A DNA stretch of 64,000 nt, from contig JBHGNT010000009.1 of assembly GCA_043228905.1 (NCBI GenBank), positions 186,001-250,000 of the forward strand, in the 5' to 3' direction. The translations under genes and the position numbers were made by a program. Shown one piece after another: positions 48,705 to 61,503 of the stretch (the first letter of the stretch is position 1; every line of letters begins with the position of its first letter). Under the pieces are notes generated by a model that searched no databases, was not told the DNA's origin, and worked only from the letters and a program-made list of their open reading frames with translations. Source of the DNA: Azolla caroliniana. Its lineage: Eukaryota; Polypodiophyta.

Positions 48705-48935
48705 TTTGCTTTACACATATTGTTAATCCGGACCATTGCCTACACATATTGTTCTCATATTTACAATGTGCACTCTCAATTGCAATGTTCAATAGTAAAA
48801 CCCTTGAACATCAAGAATCACTACCCAATTCCACACATCTTATGTAAAGGCTTTTCACTTTTGGTCTCAAAGGTCATATTTGACTTTGATGACGATAACA
48901 TAATATATATACTTGTATTGTCTTGCTCTCTTCCT
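48705..48935. repeat. Dispersed repeat copy 3 (3' part only)
   Basis: Shares CACTCTCAATTGCAA, CTTGAACAT, TTTGGTCTCA and GTCATATTTGACTT with 53370-53500 and with 4400-4500 of the interrupted copy. Only the right half of the family is present. Confidence 0.65.
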
Positions 48936-50494
48936 CTACATATACATAGGTAAATATGATAGCTATTTTGTGTAAATAGGCTTTTGCACAATCATAACAA
49001 GGAAACAAAGATACAATGGAGGCAAAAAGAGAATATAACTTGTGCAAAACATCTTGTTGAGCAATCAAGCTAAACCACACCTTGTGTGTGAATCCATTCC
49101 ATTCCTTGGAGAACATGTGTGAAAGTCCACTTGTGTTATAAGTGTAAAGGAATATATTCTCTATATTGAGTGCTTTGTGTACTATATTATATTTCCACAC
49201 TATCTCATCATGATTAATTCGTTTATGATTCTCTAGGAGTATGCAAGAGAAGTTGTCTATAAACTAAGCTTCCCTTCTTTAAATATTTTTATCTTATGTA
49301 AAACTTCCTAATTAATTAATCCCAATTGTTGTAGGTATGTGTGTGTGTGTGTGTGTGTGTGTGATAGGCATACATCTATGCTATGCGTTGCATAGTGCGA
49401 TAGAGCATATCTAAACTTCGTCACATTAGTTAGAGATTGAGGTAGGCGGATATGCATGAATACCTCCAGAATAGAGAATTTGTCAATTGTGTCATCAAGG
49501 AGTGGAATTTGAAGAACAATATGTTTGTCATTGTATTGTTTTTATGAAATAAGATGACGATACTATTGCCTTTTTAACTTTGGCCCACAATGCAAGGTAA
49601 TGGATATATGAGGACCAATGGTGCCTAGGACTTTTCTTGCTAGGACTCAAGAGGCACATGGAGAAGTTGTTGATGGACGATAATACAGCCACACAAGCTC
49701 ATCAACAAAGAATAATCACAACTTTATTTACCCCATCACTCCTATTCATGCTACAAGTAAATCAAGGGATACATAAATGGGCTCCTAACCTCTCCATTTT
49801 GGATTGACCTACGTTAGAAATCTTTCAAAGACATAAAGTACAATATATCTTATTTGAGAATCTTACATGTATAGATAACAAAATTCTTTAGTCACATCTA
49901 TTCTATTTATGTTTACTTTTTTACTTAGTTACATTTATTTTTGTTTGTTGCTCTCAATGAGAAGATTACGTTTTAATATTTAATCTCTTGTTTGGTTCTA
50001 TAGGCCACATTTTGGCCTCTTAAAATATAAGAATCTATCTCTCTCTAAGTTGTTACACTAGCACTACATCTTGGGTTCGAAACCCAATTTTCTCACCCCT
50101 CTATTACTCCATAGATGCCACTATGGAATGTAAGGGTCGAACCTGGCCTCTCTCTCTCCTCATACTTTTGTGTGGATATGGTTGATCAATTGTTACTGCA
50201 AAGAGTCTACACAACTCTTGTGTGGAAGAGGTCCACCAACATCTCATTTGTTGAGAGGAAGATTATTATGGAGTCAATAAAGAAAATGTCTTCCATAAAG
50301 TAATTTTTGGCATTCCCAAGGAGATTCAAAATTGCAACCCTCCTCCTTTGATGTTCCTTTACTTTAAACGATTGAACTAATGCTTGATGGTAGTGTCTTT
50401 CTTACACTCTTTGACCAATATACAAATCTTATGACCTTTGGTATTTTCTCCCCATGACCATGTCACATATTGCTCCTTCCCTTATTGTTCAAGT
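48936..50494. other. Spacer with (GT)n
   Basis: Contains a (GT)n run at about 49337-49363. The open frame at 50115-50303 has no recognisable motif. No gene supported. Confidence 0.5.
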
Positions 50495-50909
50495 TGTTAG
50501 ATCTTGTTCCTAATGTAAGCATATGATAAGGAAATATAATAAAAATAGATAAGAGAGGAGAGAGAAAGAAGGGTACCGATTCACCCGACCACCCCTAAGC
50601 GAAGGGATCAAGACAAACTCGAGCCTCGATCAACGTCCCATACCACTATCGTGGCACTGGCACACTTGCTTAAAAGAGTTTGATCACCACTTAAACAGAG
50701 TCTTGACGTAGTCATATTTATAACCAGACCTAAGGCCCCTAGATAAGTTCACACTTGGCCCTTATGGGTTGTCCCAAATTCTAGGATTAAAAGCAATCCT
50801 CCCTTCTTTACACTCTTGTTTAACCCTCACACTTTATCCACGTGCATAGAATACTATGGTACAACCCTCACACTTTACCACGGGATATTATATGGTCATG
50901 CCTGTAACA
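50495..50909 (-). mobile_element. Solo LTR, 415 bp, perfect 5-bp TSD
   Basis: Starts TGTTAGATCTTG and ends GCCTGTAACA on plus. CAAGT is duplicated exactly at 50490-50494 and 50910-50914. On the minus strand a TATA-like GGTTATAAATATGAC (about 50713-50727) suggests the LTR reads leftward. A short internal repeat ACCCTCACACTTTA occurs twice near 50825 and 50865. Confidence 0.85.
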
Positions 50910-51430
50910 CAAGTGTGATGAGTACGTCTGTGGAGTTCCATCTAGTGTCTCACCTTGCAAAGTTGATCAAGAACATCTCCTTTCACATACATGAAACCAT
51001 TTACTTCATCTGTGACGACGAGATCATCCAACGTGAGACCAAAAGACGATACATATGTTATTTTGCCGTGACATGGTTGGCTTGTGTGAAGGGAGAAAAA
51101 TGCCTAAAACCCAAGTTTTATAAAAAGTTAAGGATCTTGCTAAAGAAGTAGTAAAGGAGTTGAGAGAGATGATGGTCAAACCAACAAACAAAGATAGCTC
51201 AAGTGGTGAAAGCTAACCATTTGAACAATAAGGACAAGGAAGTTTGAGCCTCATTAGGGGAAACATAAGGGAAAAGGTGGTCAACATTGCACAAGATATA
51301 AGAATGAGGTTTACGATAAAAACAAAATGAGCAACACGCTTTTTGCAAAAGTCAAGTATCAGGACAAGTGACAATGCATGCTAGAAAGGGAACTTTTGAA
51401 CTTGGTGAGAGGGCTCTTAACAATTATAAA
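50910..51430. other. Spacer with one unassigned open frame
   Basis: A frame at 50909-51151 (HLVSHLAKLIKNISFHIHET) is open but matches nothing I know. It may be the remainder of whatever the solo LTR inserted into. Confidence 0.4.
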
Positions 51431-51431
51431 A

Positions 51432-51600
51432 GGGAGGAAGAGATCTAGTTCCTAGGAATGGTCTTTTTGAGATTCAAGGCTCACTCTTTATCGAAATACA
51501 ATTTGCCATGGAGTAGAGGAGGAAGAGAGCCAATTTCTAGGAATGGTCTGTTTGGGATTGAAGGTTCACAGTTAGTTGAAATACAATTTACCACGGGGGT
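51432..51600. repeat. Diverged tandem duplication, about 86-bp unit
   Basis: Two adjacent units share GAGGAAGAGA, CTAGGAATGGTCT, GAAATACAATTT and CCA(T/C)GG in order. Confidence 0.7.
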
Positions 51601-51981
51601 AGTGAGTAATGAGGGCACATAGGAGGCCTATGACGGCAAAAGGTGATATGGTCATCAATGGTAGACTCACTACACCAAATTCAAGGATTTGTATCTTGAT
51701 TTCAATTTCTTTAGGAAATTCTTGTAAGTTGCGGGGAAATATCCCACTTTTATGTATTAGCAACTTGCTCTTGATGAAAGGATTGTTATGATTCCTTATG
51801 GTTGGTAGTAGGTACTTATTCAAACATTACTATGAAAATTTTCTCATTGAAATTCCAAATACCAAGCAAGAATCTATGTATAAAGTTGTTTAATTTTGGG
51901 CAAGGTGGAATTTCAAATCCAAAATTTGAATAAACTATCCATCATCATCGATCATAATCTCTGAGGCTCGCAACAGGATTT

Positions 51982-52361
51982 CAAAAAGTCAAATAGAATG
52001 CAATTGAGTTAGTCAAGGAGATATGGTTGATGTTTCTGCATACTCTAAGAGATCAATATGAGGCAATAATTGGTGAGCATGGTGTTGTGTTTCGTAAGCA
52101 ACAACATTTTAGAGAAATGTGGAAAAAGGCAAAGGTCTTCACCTCTTTTGAGGAGAGAATAAAGTGGAGATATGCTCCACCAAAATGGCTTTTTCCGCCC
52201 CCCGTCTTAGAAGTTTCATGCTCAAGTAGATGCGTGAGGGCTTTTGCTACTCGACATATTGGTTGATGAGGGTATTATGATTATGTTTTCTTGTATGAGT
52301 TTTTTGTAGCCTTTGGACATCTTTCCATTAATACCAAGGTGAATGTTTTATTTTAAAAAAA
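51982..52361 (+). mobile_element. 5'-truncated LINE copy with 20-23-bp TSD
   Basis: Encodes VFRKQQHFREMWKKAKVF and IKWRYAPPKWLFPPP, then a 3'UTR with TGTAGCCTTTGGACATCTTT and CATTAATACCAAGGTGAAT and a poly(A) tail. The target duplication TGAGGCTCGCAA(C/T)AGGATTT lies at 51962-51981 and 52365-52384, extendable to 23 bp with two mismatches. It is the same subfamily as the copy at 20402-20700. Confidence 0.88.
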
Positions 52362-52384
52362 CTATGAGGCTCGCAATAGGATTT

Positions 52385-53002
52385 TCGGCTTGGAAATTTT
52401 AGCACCTAAGCAAAAATTATGCTAAACAACGAAAATTGATGAGGGGTGGGACTCAAACTCGCATCTCTCGCGAAACAATGGAAGATGGTTGCGTCAAAGT
52501 GAACATGGGAAAAGGGCAAATGTTTTTTGGTAAAGAATAAGTTGAAACCTACGATATTTCGTTCCAATGTCGGAAACCTAGGACATACCGCACCTAGGGC
52601 TCTGTGTGGCTAGGTTCAGTGTCCCTAGGTCTGAAGCCTAGGTTCGAACGAAGAGAGAGACCGAAGGAAGGAGTAGGAGGAACTATGTGTGCTTCTTTGT
52701 CGCGATTTACCGACGAGAAAGAAGAACGCACCATCCCGTCGGCTACAGGTCACCGAAACTGCAACTACACTTAAACCAACTTCTATACACTTACACATGT
52801 CATGATGTTTTCCGAGAAAATACCGGAATATGCTCATGTGATCACACAACAAAAACATACACTTTCTTGCTTGAACATAGATTCATTATTTCTATCTTTA
52901 TCGAGTAAAATTTGAGTGAAAGTTTGCCAAAGTGTTCTAGTGCCTAATACACCAAATACGAACACTCTATCCACACTCTTGAGGCCTTTTTGCCATGTCA
53001 AT
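52385..53002. other. Spacer, nothing recognised
   Basis: No gene or repeat boundary supported. Confidence 0.45.
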
Positions 53003-53511
53003 GTATCATGCCAAGGGGGAAATGTGGAAGATCATGCTTCACACTTTATATTGCATATGTTGCACCTAACTACAAAACCATATTCTTCATTGAACGAGGA
53101 AATCATACACATCAATACATGTTAGAGCCCATCATGTTGTCTGCCATCCAAACCATTGCTTCCATGTGACTTGGCTCACACACATTGCAATGTGAGACAG
53201 GGCGTTGACGCATGAGTAATGAGAGTAGTTGATTATGCACATTTTTCTCGAAATAAGTTTGGGAGTGTAACTATCACTTGATACAATGCTTTGTCTTTGA
53301 TCACGTTCGACTATGCTTTCCACACATCTTTAACCAAACCCAATGCTTGGACGAATTTCTCCCACAATCACAATTTTGCACTCTCAATTGCAACATTCAT
53401 TGGTAAAGTTCTTGAACATTGGGAATGACTACTCACTGTCACATGTATTATGTGAAATGTAATAGTTTTGGTCTCATTGGTCATATTTGACTTCTGAAGA
53501 TGATAATAAAA

Positions 53512-53556
<45 letters not shown>
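53003..53556. repeat. Dispersed repeat copy 2 (uninterrupted) ending in (CT)n
   Basis: Aligns with the two halves of copy 1 (3588-3754 and 4206-4520) and carries the empty site for its LTR at about 53164. It ends in a (CT)n microsatellite at 53514-53556. Confidence 0.75.
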
Positions 53557-53559
<3 letters not shown>

Positions 53560-56032
53560 AGATTGGCAACTCTAGAGGTGAAATGTTCTTTCTACTTAAG
53601 AAGGGAGATAGTGAGGTGATTTTAGAACGATAAAGAGAGTGAATTTCGAAGCCCACGACGCCTATAGAGAGTGATTTAGAAATTGTGACCACACTATTAT
53701 TAAATTATCTCCATGACCAGTGGTAGATTTGATATTTTCAAAATTAATAGAATCATTTTCATATTACCGCCAATATGAGGGGTACCTTTTATATTTTCCC
53801 CAATTCTTTTTAAAGACCATATCGTTTATCCCGATCTTTCTTGAGCAACACAAATCATAATTTTGGTTTTCAAATGTGACACCTTAGAATGCTTAAAAAG
53901 AAATATATGCAAAATGAAACACATATAATAACAACACAAGATTATTGTGGGAACTTCTTTACTATGAATTGACGTTTCCACATGTTCTCTTTTGTTTATA
54001 AAGTTCGAATATGGCTCTATATTTGTCGTATATGCTCAATCTACCAAACCTTTCAATGAGTAAACAATAATAAAAAAGAATAAGTAAGTGTTTAGGTAAC
54101 TTGATACTTCTAAAAAAAAGCGTGATCATGTGTTAAGACACATCATTAGACATTGTGTATACCCAATGATTGGTCCGTGTATCCACTATACATAACTTTT
54201 GCTATTTCAACCATATCTTTTTTATCTATGAACAAAATCATGAATGTTAGAACATTGTGTTTCTAATATCCTCATATATTATGATTGGTTATAGAATTAG
54301 GCCCATGAAAACTAAAATCCATTGTATCGTATGAACTGTTATTATGCGTGATAAGTCATAAGTCTTAGAATCTACACGGAATAATTGGCAATCTATAAGT
54401 AAAATTACCATTTGTATGCATGAAATACACATAGATGCCTGCAATAATAGTGCCTTGCCAACTAAGATTGCTCATATGATATGTTGTGCTATATTATCAC
54501 GATAAAACATTGTGGTTTAGCAATGCTTGCTTTGCAAACCTCACAATATATGTAAGGACACTTTTTATCCTTCTATCACAACGTTCAAGGAAAGTAAATC
54601 TAGACCATAGTAAAGTTATAGATCGTAAAGTTGTGGATGATATTTTCATGTAGTGGACTACTTTACTCATTATACGTGAACGAATAACAAAAACTTTTAG
54701 ATAAGAGTGGTTCCCACATGTGAATTAAGGTAGATACATTCCAAAGGTGAACAACTTCAAGTGAGTTTCAACTTTTGTTTCATTCATTCTGAAAGTTCAT
54801 ACATGTGCCAACAAACATTGAGGTGTATGTGCCCCATAATGTTCCATTTGCCTCATAAGAGAGTGACTATGTTTTCACGATTTTAAATAGCCTAGTCAAG
54901 TATGTGACATTAGTCCTCATAGTTTCACTACCACAAAGTTTGATTGTTCACATATATACCTACATTGGAACCTTGAAAGCATGAGCTATGGATTTTCTTA
55001 TAAACTACTAATGTCCTTATGGATTGTTGTTACCATTATAGAAACTCAACATCAACATCAAATGCCTTTTGGAAACTTCATTGTGTGAATCATGTTTTAG
55101 ATATCACTCAAGGTATATAAGTCCATGTCCACAAAGCATTTGAAAAAATATCTTTGGTCGATTGTGGTTCTCACATTGGGTTTTTGCACTAAGTTTTCTT
55201 TTCATTCTGATTCCACATGAGAGGGGTTGTTAGGATTAACATTCAACTTCTACCTAGGACAATAGCTTGTGTTGATTGGTGATTTATTCTTACACATTTC
55301 CACAAGCCAATAGAAACTATACATCACTCTAGAGCACAAACTACTAGAAAACCTTCAAATTGATCAAACCAATTGAGAAATACAATTCAACACAGCTTGA
55401 TGCTTATGCAACATTAAACTTTGTTGGAATGCATTTTCTTGATTGTTTTAATTATTTCATACAAGGATATGTGTGTCATATGTATGATAGTAGGAGACAA
55501 TCTTCAAGATAATTGTTTATATCATCATTGACTTTTTAAAGCTTATTTATTCTTGGATCTTACCAATGTTTGGTCAAAGTTAATAGGATCGAGACATTAA
55601 TCTCATCACTAAGTGAACTTTTCTCGTCCAATTCATACGAACACGAGCCATTCAAGCTTTCGGGGAAGCGTAATACGGGTCAACTAATTAGAAAAGTGGG
55701 ACTTCTATAAACAAAATGATTGAAGTCATTGGGAATTTGTGGACCTACAATTATGTCGACTAATTATTGTCACACATTACCCAACAACCCAAGTGCTAAA
55801 GGCTCATTGACAGGCCTTTGTTTCTCAAGCATTTGGAAAATTTGAGTTGCAAGTGGCATCTTACAGTTTGATGATCACACACATATATATGTAGAGAAGT
55901 GAGATAATAATCATCATCGAAGTGTGCCGAAACCTTTGGAAATGAATGGGAAGGAAGTAATTAGAATACTGAGTATTCAGATTGATCGTTAGTATTCAAT
56001 AGATCCATTCAAGCTTTAGGCAGACTGCAAAG
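53557..56032. other. AT-rich spacer upstream of membrane-protein gene
   Basis: Nearly 2.5 kb without a supported gene. The last few hundred bases should hold the promoter of the gene starting at 56033; no convincing TATA box was singled out. Confidence 0.45.
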
Positions 56033-59000
56033 ATGGAGGTAGGAAGGCATGTGAATGATGGGCATTTGATAGGGGATGCGGTTTCACACCTTGTGGACGG
56101 TTTCTTCGGCCCCTTCGCTAATGGGCTTCTCACACTTGGGCACCCATACATCATCCGGGTCCTCAATGTCGCCGTGGATAGGTTCAGAGTTAATAGCATC
56201 TCTTCCGCAAGTAAGTTCTCTCTCAACAATACCAATGTTGTTAATCATGAATTTTGTTGCTGTTTCTTCATGGATCTAAATAAATTACCCACATTAATTA
56301 AATGGTTTTTTCTTCCTATTCTTCATGGATCCATGAATTACCCACGCTAATCAATGGGTCTTGGCTACTATACTTGATGGATCAATTTATATGTAGAACA
56401 GATTTACTGGGTTATCCTTAGGTTATTCTTTAAGCAAATATTTGGATTGGCTAGATCTACTCAATTGTAGTTAATTAAACCTTGTTTATAACTTTTTCTT
56501 ACTCCATTTTTGATTTGGAATATACAATTTTAGAGCTAGATATTAATTTTATAACTATGTGGACATCACCATAATTATAAAATAGAGATGGATTTTAAGA
56601 ATGAAGTCATAATAGGATCCAAGTCTTGTTGAGATAAGATCATCGTCTTGTGGGTTCTCATGATAATGTCATCATCTTTTGGGGTGTTTGAGATAATATC
56701 AATATCTTACGAGTTGTTGGTGTTGAATCATAGGGAAAATAATGTCATTAGTTTATGTTAGTGAGACAAGTTGTATATTAGCTTATAAAAGTAAGGCAAA
56801 TGATACTAGATTTAGCTTGGAGAAATGGGTCAATGTTTAAGCCTCAACTCTAAGGGAAGGACGGTCAACCAAGGGCACTTCTTTTGTATGTTCCAAGTAG
56901 AAACTTGAGTTTTGACATTGGGTATGTGTCAACACAAACTAAAGTGGGATTTTGCATGGAGGCAAAACCCATCTCATGGTTGCATGCAAACCAATGATGA
57001 AATATTGCTCATTTGCATAATCCTTTTGTAAACATCAATATGTTGGAAAATGCTCTTTAAGTCGAAATGGAAAAGGGTTTCAACCCTCGCCCCACACCTA
57101 GAATGAATTAATTCATTGTTTTCCAATGTTTTTGGCTTTCTAACTGCACCATGACTAGTCCATAGTAAGAACTTATTCTCCTGATTGGGATTAGAAGCCC
57201 ACGCCATTAAGTCCAAGTCCAATCAAGGGTTATGTTTTCCTAGGTAAAAAAATTTGTACACATCTCACTTTGCCAATCCTAACATGGCGATGTATAACTC
57301 ATTCTCTGATATAATCTTCTTGTTCATGTTAAACCAATAAAAGGCTCTTTTGTTAGTGTGAATACACATTTGGTGTATTGGTTAGGTGAGGTTTTAATCC
57401 ATGCACATGCACAAAGTTTTTCTTGCTCTCTAAAGTTTTGTTTTCTAATCTTATCCAATTCTAACGCTCAAATGTCAATGTGAGGCTCAAACTCAACACA
57501 TGGGTCACTTCAAGCCATGAGAGAGGATCACTTATAAATATGTAAAGCATCTAGAAGAGGTTCGCCAACTAGCTACCCTACCTAATGAGTGATCATTGGA
57601 GAAACCGAGGTGTGACAAACCTTAGAAGGTCAAGATATCAACATCTTATCCCTCCACCACACTTAGTTATATGTGTTATTTCTTTGCCTATCAGACCTAC
57701 ATTGTTTGCAAAGATTAAGAAAAAGAGAGAGAGGCAAAGCACGTGTTTGTAAACATTCATTTCTTCTCGATAAGCTAGAAATCATATCCATAGCATCGAA
57801 AAATATCACATGATGTCTCTTATGCTAATAAAATAAATAAATACTAATTGCTCTATTTGCAAAAATGCCTAAACCTGATTTTAAATACGAACATAACATG
57901 ACTAATCGTTTTTCATAGTGTAGGCGTTATAACAACTTTTCATCATAGATTCACAAAGAACAGATTGATGAAGCCTAGTTAGAGAGCCATAACCAAAACA
58001 AATCTTCATAAAATTTTGGAATTTACATTAATTAACTTCATCTAACAATTGTGGTCATTTCAATCTTATGGAATTAAGGACATGTTGCAGTGCCACCGCC
58101 TCTCAATGGCCCCAATATGTTGTTTAGAGCTTTGCTCACATTCATAGATTGATGAAGCCTAGTTAGAGAGCCATAACCAAAACAAATCTTCATAAAATTT
58201 TGGAATTTACATTAATTAACTTCATCTAACAATTGTGGTCATTTCAATCTTATGGAATTAAGGACATGTTGCAGTGCCACCGCCTCTCAATGGCCCCAAT
58301 ATGTTGTTTAGAGCTTTGCTCACATTCATAGCAATTACAATTTCCTTTCTTTTGTCAAGACGAGTTGGGGGAGGTTGGACAAGTTGTCTACTACTGCTTG
58401 GTGGACAAAAATATACAGAAATAATGGCAATCGACAATAGAAATGTGATGGTAGGATTGCGAGAAGCGGCATTTTGGGAGCTAGGGATGGCATGGGTGAG
58501 CTTCTGTTACACCATGGTGCCATTGGGGTGTAGCAAATCTCAAGAAATGATAGTGTACTCATTGACAACTCTTCAAGTAATGTGTGCACGAGATGTCTTG
58601 ATCAATGAGGGGCAAGTTTATCTCATTAATGATGAGCCTTTGGCAACACAAAGTGCGTTGTGGATGAGCATGTGCTGCATGTGTTACTTCATGCCAAGAT
58701 GGTTTGCCATAGCTGTCTTGTTAGCAACATGGTTGGTAGCCTTGTTGGCAAATGAGACACAAAGCCAAAGTGATATAGATTATAATAACATGCCACAATA
58801 TTTGATGCAGGTCCTATCATTTCTAACACCACTTGTTAAGGAGATCAAGGATTGCAAGGGTATAATTTTGTTCAATGCATTTTTTTCTATTCCTTGTGTT
58901 ATTTGGGTGGCATCCTACACCTCTAACTCCTACATCGGCTTCTTCATTTGCATGGTTCTTACATTCCTCCTATTTTATGCTTCAAAGAGCCCCGAACCTT

Positions 59001-59356
59001 TCTTGAGGAGCAACACTGCCCCATTCCTCCTCATATGCTTCTTGATTGCCATATTCATGTTCTTGCCATTAAGTCTTGTTATCGTTTTGCTTCTTGGAAT
59101 TGCTACCATTTTCGTAATGCTTACATCTACCAATGATATGTCCCCCATCGATTGTATACAAACTAGACTAGAACAACTTCAACAAAATTTGGATGTGGAG
59201 CAAGCAATGGAACATATGATGTCATTCCGCTTGTGGTGCGTCTCCTTTCTTATTTTGGGAACACTATGTTACATGGAGATCCTACCTCCCGACATCCATG
59301 GTTTCACACTTTGCATCCTCCTTATCATCTTCTCATATGTATGTGTACTTAAATGA
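56033..59356 (+). CDS. Multi-pass membrane protein of unknown family, 419 aa
   Basis: Two exons: 56033-56210 and 58275-59356. The last base of exon 1 (A) plus TG from exon 2 makes ATG (Met60), keeping the frame; the donor is GCAA|GTAAGT and the acceptor GTTGCAG. The first 59 residues (MEVGRHVNDGHLIGDAVSHL) are soluble and Gly-rich. Exon 2 encodes about nine hydrophobic spans, for example MLFRALLTFIAITISFLLS, GIILFNAFFSIPCVIWVA, YIGFFICMVLTFLLFYA and PFLLICFLIAIFMFLPLSLV. The stop follows the last span directly. I do not recognise the family and propose no transport or enzymatic role. A decayed relative lies at 59750-60490, so it belongs to a local family. The exon 2 acceptor region is duplicated (57962-58329). 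Confidence 0.8.
57962..58329 (+). repeat. Perfect 184-bp tandem duplication over a splice acceptor
   Basis: 57962-58145 and 58146-58329 look identical base for base. Each copy contains intron end, acceptor GTTGCAG (exon starts 58091 or 58275) and the first 55 bases of exon 2. Use of the first acceptor reads into TGA at 58150-58152; the second gives the long protein. Confidence 0.95.
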
Positions 59357-59749
59357 TGTTGTCTCCATCAAGTACAAAATTTCAATTTGTAATGCTACAC
59401 ATTAATCTCTCAATCATAGTATTTCTACCTCTCCCAACATTCTTTCCTTGCCCTATATTCCAACTACATTGCCCTAAATTGTAATTATACATTCTTCTTA
59501 TTCCTTGAGTATTAATTAGGATGTTTTTATTGGAAAGTTAAAAGACAAACTTTGAATTCCTTTTTCTCTCTTGCTATTTCAAAATTGTACATTGCATGTT
59601 GTGTAGATTAAAATGGATTACTTTTCTTTATTGATCTCACAAATCCATTCAAAGCATGTTGTGAAACACATGCTATTAAAACTCCCAACAACTTCCAAAC
59701 AGGAAGAATGAGGGCCAAATTAAGTTGATTAATTGTTAGTGTGATGATG
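59357..59749. other. 3' flank of membrane-protein gene
   Basis: Likely 3'UTR and spacer; no separate feature seen. Confidence 0.4.
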
Positions 59750-60490
59750 TGATATGATTTTTATATATTTTCATGATGCACATAGCTTTAGGCCCATTGC
59801 GTTAGACTTAAATCCACAATTTTGCATACTTTTACCACTACACAAAATATTGGCATTTGACAATATAAATGTGATATGGAGTGAATTCAAACGTGATATG
59901 AGGATGCATGGATACACTAGGGCCATTTTGGGAATGGGTAGCAAAATGTTAGGAATGACAATGTACTATCAACAATTATGCCTAGAAGTGATGTATAATC
60001 TTGCAAATTACAAGCAAGTCTATAACAAGATCGACAAGCTATTGGAAGTATAAACCATGCAATGGATGAGCCAATATACTGCATGGATTGCTTCATGACA
60101 TGTTTATTTGCCATAGACCTATTTTACACGGTGTTGCTAATTAATATGTTTCCAAAAATACACAATGCCAAGTTGTTATTAGCATTAACATGTGATAGGA
60201 TTCAAAAGTTATTGTGATGCCATCTCTATACCATTACCCAACGAAACAAGTAAGTTCAAAGTTGTCATTCTTTTTAATACATAAATTCACATCCCATGTC
60301 TCGTTCTTGGTGGCACACAATATCTCTTGCTCATATACTAGATTCATCCTTTACATGTTTTATCACATTCCCCTCGTTTATGCCTATGGGACACCTCCCA
60401 CGTTGCTTGATCACTGCCTTCCTCTGTTTTCTATTGAAATGAACCACTATGGTTCATTTGGTTCTTGTAGTTTGCCATCACTCACTTCTT
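59750..60490 (+). pseudogene. Decayed paralogue of the membrane-protein gene
   Basis: KILAFDNINVIWSEFKRDMR (59840-59900) matches EIMAIDNRNVMVGLREAAF of the intact gene, and AILGMGSKMLGMTMYYQQLC follows where the intact gene has its next span. EPIYCMDCFMTCLFAIDLFY near 60070-60130 matches the EPLATQSALWMSMCC region in position. Stops and frame changes between blocks show it is dead. It lies 400 bp downstream of its relative in the same direction, as after tandem duplication. Confidence 0.65.
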
Positions 60491-60905
60491 AGCTATGTGA
60501 AACATTACAACTTCTCCAATCAATGCTGATACACATCATTGCTACAAAACGTGGATGTGCAACATATGGTATCATAATGTAATGGCAAAGGCATTCCTTC
60601 CATATGTGGTCATGATCTCCTTTTGGGAAATATATTAAATTAAATATAAACCATAAATCTAGCTATCTGTTGTCAATGAAGAGGCCAAAATATAAACCCA
60701 ATTAGAGGCATTTGGTCCTTGCACCATTCCCTTCTTAGCTATGTGAAACATTAGCATTTCTCCCATCAATTGTGTATACACATCATTAATACAAATTGTG
60801 GACGTGCAACAAATGGCATCCGAACATATCATGGCAAAGTCATTCCTTCCACATGTGGTCATGACCTATCTTTTGGGACGTATTAAATTAAATGCAAAAC
60901 ATATT
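60450..60905. repeat. Diverged tandem duplication, about 245-bp period
   Basis: CTTCTTAGCTATGTGAAACATTA, split here as CTTCTTAGCTATG plus TGAAACATTA, occurs near 60487 and 60732. Each is followed by ACACATCATT, GTGCAACA, GGCAAAG-CATTCCTTCCA and TGTGGTCATGA in the same order. Confidence 0.75.
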
Positions 60906-61485
60906 TCGTGCAATTCATGAAGTGGCAAAATTATGGAATTTTTTAATATTGGAATAAAAAACGCATATTGAAGAAAGGAGAAGATTGAAGATCAAACATA
61001 TGTTCCAAGTAAAAACTAAAAAGGGAACAATCTACGAGGATGATTTAGGTAATTGGGAAAGTTTAGCATATTGACCTCTTGAGAAGCAAGTTTTTGATTC
61101 GTTTGGATCATGTTTGTAAGCCTAGAAAGACAATGTGCATAATAACATAACGTCAAAGCATTGACTTGACACAATTGATATAGAGTTAAAGACAATTGAT
61201 ACTAGCTCATTGGATGAAGACTGTTTTTTAAAGAAAGATGCACTGTAGTATATTACTTGAGAAGTGTACATAGAGAAAACAAAAGGAGACATTTCATCTC
61301 ACTTCTATTGTGATACAAAGGCTAGTATAAGCATTTGATCAAGTTGATGATGTCCTAAATTGAAACAAGTGTAGCAATAACTATCATTTACGCAACATAA
61401 AAGAAGGTAAGACATAATCCCACTTCAGTCCAGAAGTTGTATGCAAAAATAAGTGATGTCCTTGTCATCAAGTGAGGACTTACAA
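60906..61485. other. Spacer left of large LINE
   Basis: Nothing recognised except the target-site duplication at its right end. Confidence 0.45.
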
Positions 61486-61503
61486 ACTTCATCCATAAGA
61501 AAA

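Noticed and set aside
50055-50085. GGTTCGAAACC resembling a tRNA B box
   Set aside because: There is no A box at the right distance and no cloverleaf, so it is neither a tRNA nor a supported SINE.
56974-57222. Minus-strand 82-codon frame inside the membrane-protein intron
   Set aside because: No family recognised and no splice partners; treated as chance or an old repeat.
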